9,887 bases of DNA. Source: Thiobacillaceae bacterium. GTDB lineage: Bacteria > Pseudomonadota > Gammaproteobacteria > Burkholderiales > Thiobacillaceae. Of this stretch, positions 6,387 through 9,887 are shown one piece after another. Under the pieces are notes generated by a model. The model was given only the letters and a program-made list of their open reading frames with translations. It ran no database searches and had not been told where the DNA came from. The translations under genes and the position numbers were made by a program. Numbering within the stretch: position 1 is the stretch's first letter; each line of letters starts with the position of its first letter. The stretch lies in assembly GCA_012274165.1 (NCBI GenBank), contig JAAPAA010000071.1, positions 1 to 9,887 on the forward strand. The letters run 5' to 3'.

Positions 6387-7274
6387 ATGAAACTTTTAAG
6401 AGTGGTATTGGCGGCGGGCTTGGTGCTTGCCTCAACGGTCGCATCGGCCGCGTACGTGGCGGGGGCTGGGATTACCGGAACACCCCATGACTGGAGCGCT
6501 CCGGTAACTGGCGGTGGCACAGGCGGCGGCACTGCGTTGCTGCAATGGATGAAAGCGGCCACCGATACATCTGCGACGGCTGGCAGTCAGGTGACCGCAT
6601 TTCCGTATATGGACCCAGTCACCGGCAAACAGGCTGTCGTTCGCGTGCAGATCGGCCAATGTACCAAATGCCATACACCGCACCAGGCCAAGTCCACCAA
6701 CCTGCTGTGGAACCACACATTGCAGACCACGGGCTACAGCTGGAATGTCCCCGCCACCACGGCTGGCACCACCTACGCAACCTTCAAGGGCGACACCTAC
6801 AAGGGCCCCACCACCAAATGCTTGAGCTGTCATGATGGTGCCATTTCCAGCACCGATGGCATGTGGTTTAACCGGGCCATGACGGCTGGTGCCAAATATC
6901 TCGCTCCTGCTGGATCGTTCAATACCGGCCATGAAGTCGCAACAGCTGCGGGTGATATGTCGGGAACGCATCCTGTGGCCATGCCATACCCCCTCGGTAA
7001 CGCAGGCGGCACCTACAATTTTACGACCACAGGTAGCCAGGCGACGTTGACCGATTGGGTTGCAGATCCGACCACCAAGGGCATTCGTCTGTTCCAGGAT
7101 GACGGCACCGGCAATATCATTGCAGGCACCTCCGCAGGCAAGACCGGTATCGAGTGCACCTCCTGCCACGACGTACATAACGGAAGCCGTACCAAGGATC
7201 AATTGCTCCTGACTGGCAAACTCGCTGGCGGCCCCGTGGACGGATACATCTGCACCCAGTGCCACCAGAAGTAA
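6387..7274 (+). CDS. Secreted tetraheme c-type cytochrome
   Basis: A 295-residue cytochrome with a signal peptide (about 1-21, cleavage ASA-AY) and four CxxCH sites at C92, C145, C257 and C289. Six further histidines (H34, H99, H110, H182, H195, H264) can supply the four distal ligands. The order CTKCHTPH, LLWNH, CLSCHDG, HPVAMPYP, GIRLFQDDG, CTSCHDVHNGS, CTQCH parallels residues 66-225 of the 12-heme protein, so the two share an ancestral four-heme module. Long Gly/Thr/Ala-rich loops separate hemes 2 and 3, and a Gly-rich N-terminal extension (residues 30-50) precedes heme 1. The gene has its own sigma-54 promoter and terminator, so it is a single-gene unit. Its product may be a periplasmic shuttle, an extracellular acceptor of the conduit or a filament-forming tetraheme cytochrome; the sequence alone does not decide. 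Confidence 0.88.
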   Translation: MKLLRVVLAAGLVLASTVASAAYVAGAGITGTPHDWSAPVTGGGTGGGTALLQWMKAATDTSATAGSQVTAFPYMDPVTGKQAVVRVQIGQCTKCHTPHQAKSTNLLWNHTLQTTGYSWNVPATTAGTTYATFKGDTYKGPTTKCLSCHDGAISSTDGMWFNRAMTAGAKYLAPAGSFNTGHEVATAAGDMSGTHPVAMPYPLGNAGGTYNFTTTGSQATLTDWVADPTTKGIRLFQDDGTGNIIAGTSAGKTGIECTSCHDVHNGSRTKDQLLLTGKLAGGPVDGYICTQCHQK

Positions 7275-7296
7275 TCAGCTAGGTCTGTAACAATGT

Positions 7297-7328
7297 AGGG
7301 GCTGACCATGGTCAGCCCCTTATTTTTG
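7297..7328 (+). terminator. Rho-independent terminator after the tetraheme gene
   Basis: Positions 7297-7320 form a perfect 24-base palindrome starting AGGGGCTGAC, centred on CATG, and are followed by TATTTTT (7321-7327). The transcript would form a GC-rich stem of about 10 pairs with a four-base loop and a U-tract. It lies 22 bases after the stop at 7274 and isolates the cytochrome gene from the next one. There is no A-tract on the left side, so it looks unidirectional. Confidence 0.9.
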
Positions 7329-7368
7329 TGCGTTCAAACAAGAACGGCATGAACGAAAAGCAAAACGC

Positions 7369-7379
7369 TATAGCATACT
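7369..7379 (+). promoter_or_regulatory. Weak -10-like element before the NrfJ-like gene
   Basis: TATAGCATACT ends three bases before the ATG at 7383 in an otherwise A-rich stretch, and no Shine-Dalgarno sequence is visible. If either TAGCAT or CATACT acts as a -10 box, the transcript would start at or next to the initiation codon and be nearly leaderless. No good -35 box is found (TGAACG at 7350 is poor), so this is tentative. Confidence 0.25.
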
Positions 7380-7382
7380 GAT

Positions 7383-8066
7383 ATGAAGTCACTTTTATCA
7401 ATTCTCGCCCTGCTGTTCTTCGGCGCCACTTGGGCTGCGGATACCGCGGCTGCGCTGGACATGTCGCTGCTCAGGGGGGAGGTGCTTGAATTCAAAAATG
7501 TGGGCAACTATACGTACCTGCGATTGAAGACCTCAGACGGCGAGACTTGGGCTGCAGTCGCCAAGGCAGCAGTGACCGCAGGCGAACAGGTGACGATCGA
7601 AGACATCTCCGTCATGGAAGACTTCGAGAGCAAGGCGCTGGGCAGGACCTTCGACAGGATCGTATTCGGGGTACTGGGCGGCGCGAGCAGCGGTGGAAGC
7701 ATGGCAGGTTCGGCGGGTGGAGCCGAGACGACGCCTGCTGACGCCAAAGTGGCCAAGGCCAGTGGACCGGCGGCGCGCACCGTAGAGGAAATCGTCAGAC
7801 AAAGTGCGGATCTCAAAGACCAGACGGTTGTGGTTCGCGGCAGGGTCGTGAAGTACAACGCCGCCGTGATGGGCAAGAACTGGATTCACCTGCGCGACGG
7901 TTCCGGATCGGCCTCGGACAATTCGAACGATGTGCTGGTGACGACCCAAGGTCAGGCCGGACTCGGCGACGTCGTGACGGCCAAGGGCTTGGTGCGGACC
8001 GACAAGGATTTTGGCGCGGGTTATTCGTATAAGGTCCTGGTCGAGGATGCCATTCTGCAAAAGTGA
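7383..8066 (+). CDS. NrfJ-like secreted protein with two OB-fold domains
   Basis: A 227-residue exported protein with a signal peptide (about 1-19, cleavage near WAA-D). Residues 28-98 (RGEVLEFKNVGNYTYLRLKT to GRTFDRIVFGVLGG) match the NrfJ-type domain that accompanies cytochrome c nitrite reductase genes in some bacteria. A Gly/Ala/Ser-rich linker (99-131) leads to a second domain (132-227) with RTVEEIVRQSADLKDQTVVV, WIHLRDGSGS and DVVTAKGLVRTDKDF, typical of tRNA_anti-like OB-folds. No cysteine is seen, so it binds no heme by CxxCH. The biochemical role of this family is not known to me; a periplasmic accessory function in heme-protein respiration is inferred from context. No ribosome site precedes ATG 7383, but the start fits the signal peptide. 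The terminator at 7297-7328 separates it from the cytochrome gene. Confidence 0.78.
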   Translation: MKSLLSILALLFFGATWAADTAAALDMSLLRGEVLEFKNVGNYTYLRLKTSDGETWAAVAKAAVTAGEQVTIEDISVMEDFESKALGRTFDRIVFGVLGGASSGGSMAGSAGGAETTPADAKVAKASGPAARTVEEIVRQSADLKDQTVVVRGRVVKYNAAVMGKNWIHLRDGSGSASDNSNDVLVTTQGQAGLGDVVTAKGLVRTDKDFGAGYSYKVLVEDAILQK

Positions 8067-8399
8067 ATGGTTTGCATCGGAGCGACATTCCGATCTTCCC
8101 CCGACTTGAGCGGTGATCGTGCGACCAATGACGTGCATCAAGGTGTGGCTCGGCAGTAATGGTGGATCATCGGTCACAGCAACCCGCTCCAGTGCAACGT
8201 GAATTCATTGAGGGCCTTCCTGTTTCCCCTCTTTCTTTGATTTGAGTCGAGACACGATTCGCAGTCCGACGCCAGTGTCCTGCCAACGCACGAAAATGCA
8301 GCTCCTTGGCCCGATACCTGCACGCCGGTCGGTCGTGCGCGAGGGCGCAGGCAGGCGTTAAGTGCGTTTGTGGATCAAGCCGATCAATGGTGAACCAGA
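8067..8399. other. Intergenic stretch without recognisable gene
   Basis: Between the NrfJ-like gene and the small ORF neither strand gives a convincing coding frame. The only structure seen is a 6-bp inverted repeat ATCGGA-N7-TCCGAT at 8076-8094, ten bases after the stop and followed by CTTCCCCC. It could be a weak terminator but lacks a T-run. GATCAA is repeated directly at 8374-8379 and 8383-8388, close to the small ORF. No clear promoter was identified, although one for the FNR unit should lie here. Confidence 0.5.
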
Positions 8400-8573
8400 G
8401 TGAACAACGAAATCGATGCCCTTTCGGAGGTCGAATGGATGCTGCTGCGAATGCTGGAGCAGGCCATGGAGGTCGAGACCCTCATTGGCGTCGTTCCGAC
8501 GGCGGAAAAAGCCCTGGTCTGCGCGCTAGCGGAAGTCGACCGGATGATCGTTCGGCACCGGACCGTCCAATAA
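8400..8573 (+). CDS. Small helical protein of unknown function upstream of fnr
   Basis: A GTG-started frame of 57 residues (MNNEIDALSEVEWMLLRMLE..., ending in IVRHRTVQ). It is rich in Glu, Leu, Met, Val and Ala with heptad-like spacing, suggesting amphipathic helices: one at about 3-28, a short VVPT turn and another at about 34-54. No family is recognised. The composition is much more protein-like than the overlapping frames. The ATG at 8439 is an alternative start, giving 44 residues, with a perfect GGAGGT at 8426-8431 seven bases upstream; the GTG has only a weak site. The stop lies 31 bases before the FNR start, so the two may be co-transcribed. It has a single cysteine (C41) and no signal peptide, so it would be cytoplasmic. 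Confidence 0.5.
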   Translation: MNNEIDALSEVEWMLLRMLEQAMEVETLIGVVPTAEKALVCALAEVDRMIVRHRTVQ

Positions 8574-8604
8574 TCGACTGCGCCTCATCGGTCCGCCCAA
8601 CGCA

Positions 8605-9390
8605 ATGTCCGTTTCCGTTCTTGACGCCGCTGTCGACGACACAAGCCGCATGCTGCCCGCTCATTCCGGGGTGCGGCCAGCCCAGCCGGTCGGCAAACAG
8701 TGCTCAGCTTGCCCAATGCAGCACCTCTGCTTGCCGAGCAGCATGAATGGCGTCACCCGGGCTCGGATGGACAGCGTGAAGTTCACCAGGCGGAAGATCA
8801 AGGCGGGACAAAAACTCTACTGCGAAGGTGAGCGCTTCCACTACGTCCACGCCGTGCGCTCCGGCACGCTGAAGTCGAGCCTCACCGGCTCCGGCGGCCG
8901 CGAACAAGTGAGCGGCTTTCACCTCGCTGGCGAACTGGTGGGGCTGGATGGGGTGGCGAACGGACAGTATCGCAGTACGACGATGGCGCTGGAAGACACC
9001 GAGCTGTGCGACATTGCCTATGTCCACCTGTTCGAACTGGCAGTCGGCGACAAGGGCATGCAGCACGTCATCAGCAGGCTGATGTGCCGTGAAATCCTGC
9101 GCAAGCACACATTGATGATGGTGCTGGGCACGATGTCCGCGGAGGAGCGGCTGGCCGCCTTCCTGATCGATCTGTCGCAGCGGTACGGGGCGCGCGGCTA
9201 TTCGAGGCAGGAATTCCATCTGCGCATGAGCCGCGCCGAAATCGCCAGTTATCTTGGCATCGAGCTGGAGACCGTCAGCCGGGCGTTCTCCACCTTCCGG
9301 CAGCAGCGCTTTCTGGACGTCAAGGCGCGACACATCCGCAACCTGCACCTGGAGGGGCTTTCGCGCCGGTTCGAGGTAAGGCTCTGTTGA
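8605..9390 (+). CDS. fnr: FNR-type oxygen-sensing transcription regulator
   Basis: A 261-residue Crp/Fnr-family regulator. The N-terminal CSACPMQHLC gives C33, C36 and C42 in the Cx2Cx5C spacing of FNR, and C135 (in TELCDIAY) matches the fourth ligand, Cys122 in E. coli. The protein should therefore bind an oxygen-labile [4Fe-4S] cluster and dimerise when oxygen is absent. The cyclic-nucleotide-type sensor domain covers about 58-150, a dimer helix about 150-175, and the winged helix-turn-helix about 178-250. The recognition helix holds ETVSR, so E222, S225 and R226 match the residues that read TTGAT-N4-ATCAA sites. Length and layout are complete. ATG 8605 is the first usable start in the frame; no strong ribosome site is visible. 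It could govern the cytochrome genes under anoxia, but no clear FNR site was found in front of them. Confidence 0.92.
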   Translation: MSVSVLDAAVDDTSRMLPAHSGVRPAQPVGKQCSACPMQHLCLPSSMNGVTRARMDSVKFTRRKIKAGQKLYCEGERFHYVHAVRSGTLKSSLTGSGGREQVSGFHLAGELVGLDGVANGQYRSTTMALEDTELCDIAYVHLFELAVGDKGMQHVISRLMCREILRKHTLMMVLGTMSAEERLAAFLIDLSQRYGARGYSRQEFHLRMSRAEIASYLGIELETVSRAFSTFRQQRFLDVKARHIRNLHLEGLSRRFEVRLC

Positions 9391-9753
9391 GAATGCACGA
9401 CCATAGCCGGTCGCGGGTTGCTTCCGACTGATCGGGGGGGTGAATCAAGCCCAGTTCCACGGTCATGACGATGACGATGATGCCGAACCAGACCGGATGC
9501 GACTCCTGCGAGAAGCTTGGGGGCCTTCTCCATTGACCAGAGCAGTTTCCGAGCGCCTACATGTGACTGCGGTACAAGCTTGAAAGCTCCCGGCCAGCCG
9601 CACATTTCGTTGGCGAAAACCGCCGCGGAATATTTGGCAGGCTCAGCGCGAGAAGCGGCAGGTGATGTGTTGGCCAGTTGAGGTGCCTGGGAGTGAATGT
9701 CGGCTTTTGGGCATCAATTCCAGCGTCGCGAATGGCGGTTTAGGGTGGCGGAT
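9391..9753. other. Decayed region between fnr and the IS30 remnant
   Basis: Apart from the DctM-like remnant, no intact gene is found. A long minus-strand frame crosses from about 9710 into the 3' end of fnr and contains EPAKYSAAVFANEMCGWPGAF, but I recognise no family and no start or ribosome site supports it. The stretch is best read as eroded sequence with the IS boundary somewhere between about 9700 and 9753. Confidence 0.4.
9434..9502 (-). pseudogene. Remnant of TRAP transporter large permease (DctM)
   Basis: Read on the minus strand, 23 codons encode SHPVWFGIIVIVMTVE followed by LGLIHPP. This looks like the conserved C-terminal motif of TRAP dicarboxylate transporter large permeases (family pattern, from memory: P-V-W-F-G-hydrophobic run-E-x-G-L-I-T-P-P-V-G). 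Sequence before it (RRPPSFSQE) and after it (DQSEATRD) does not continue the family, so only a short internal piece survives. It lies 43 bases after the fnr stop and about 250 bases from an IS30 transposase end, which fits a locus cut up by insertion and deletion. The match is short and could be coincidental, but the motif is distinctive. Confidence 0.5.
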
Positions 9754-9887
9754 TCAACCGGTCGACGCAACGGTCTGGCTGAACATCTCAGCCGGCGTCT
9801 GGAAGCCGAGAGTCTTTCTCGGCCTTTCGTTCAATTGTCTCGCCACGGCGTTGAGCTTGGCTTGTGAATAGCTCGAGATGTCGATGC
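9754..9887 (-). mobile_element. IS30-family transposase, C-terminal end (cut by window edge)
   Basis: The minus strand encodes 43 residues from the window edge to the stop at 9754-9756: ISSYSQAKLNAVARQLNERP, then RKTLGFQTPAEMF and an ending VASTG. SYSQ-x-x-LN-x-VA-x-QLNERPRKTL-x-F-x-TPAE is the characteristic C-terminus of IS30-family transposases, where it closes the DDE catalytic domain. The rest of the gene and the distal inverted repeat lie beyond the window, so completeness cannot be judged. The reading frame is intact in the visible part. The near inverted repeat should lie just left of 9754, around GGGTGGCGGATTCAA, but cannot be confirmed without the other end. Confidence 0.85.

Noticed and set aside
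8374..8388. Direct repeat GATCAA-N3-GATCAA as an FNR or other operator
   Set aside because: It is direct rather than inverted and short, so it is not evidence for a site.
8306..8746. 146-codon plus-strand frame overlapping the small ORF and the start of fnr
   Set aside because: Its composition is low-complexity Gly/Ala/Arg/Ser and it overlaps better coding frames, so it looks like a shadow frame.
9460..9482. GATGAC-type tandem repeat
   Set aside because: It is simply the coding of an Ile/Val run in the DctM-like remnant on the other strand.
9249..9605. 118-codon minus-strand frame antisense to the fnr end
   Set aside because: The left part is antisense to fnr, the frame is rich in Arg, His and Ser, and no family or ribosome site supports it.

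Overview
The window is GC-rich and reads as a chromosomal segment of a Gram-negative bacterium, most likely a betaproteobacterium of the metal- or nitrate-reducing, Rhodocyclales-like kind. That placement is inferred from gene style, the FNR type and the IS30 remnant; no marker gene is present. The core is a cluster of multiheme c-type cytochromes around an outer-membrane beta-barrel. This is the architecture of a porin-cytochrome conduit that carries electrons between periplasm and cell exterior.

Layout. Positions 1-69 hold the last 22 codons of an upstream gene. A tight plus-strand operon follows: a lipoprotein-like triheme cytochrome (76-714), a second triheme cytochrome (717-1076), a 700-residue beta-barrel (1073-3175), a six-bladed NHL beta-propeller (3203-4249) and a 12-heme cytochrome (4246-6054). 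Two of the junctions are 4-bp ATGA overlaps, so the five genes are probably co-transcribed and partly translationally coupled. A 332-base gap (6055-6386) carries a near-consensus sigma-54 promoter in front of a separate tetraheme cytochrome gene (6387-7274), which ends at a strong palindromic terminator (7297-7328). Next come a secreted NrfJ-like double OB-fold protein (7383-8066), a largely empty stretch (8067-8399), a probable 57-codon small ORF (8400-8573) and an FNR regulator with all four iron-sulfur cysteines (8605-9390). The right end is decayed: a short remnant of a TRAP-transporter large permease and the C-terminus of an IS30-family transposase, both on the minus strand.

How it may work together. 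The four cytochromes carry 22 predicted hemes (3+3+12+4). The triheme proteins are natural periplasmic feeders, the barrel the outer-membrane sheath, and the 12-heme protein the periplasmic, in-pore or surface wire. The NHL propeller may be a scaffold. The tetraheme protein resembles the N-terminal four-heme module of the 12-heme protein and has its own sigma-54 promoter, so it may be a separately controlled soluble shuttle or a subunit of an extracellular cytochrome filament. The FNR gene fits an anaerobic respiratory setting, but no convincing FNR operator was found. The barrel has no cysteine in its mature part, so it lacks the CxxC of the MtrB type. Family names come from motif recognition by eye; nothing was searched against a database.
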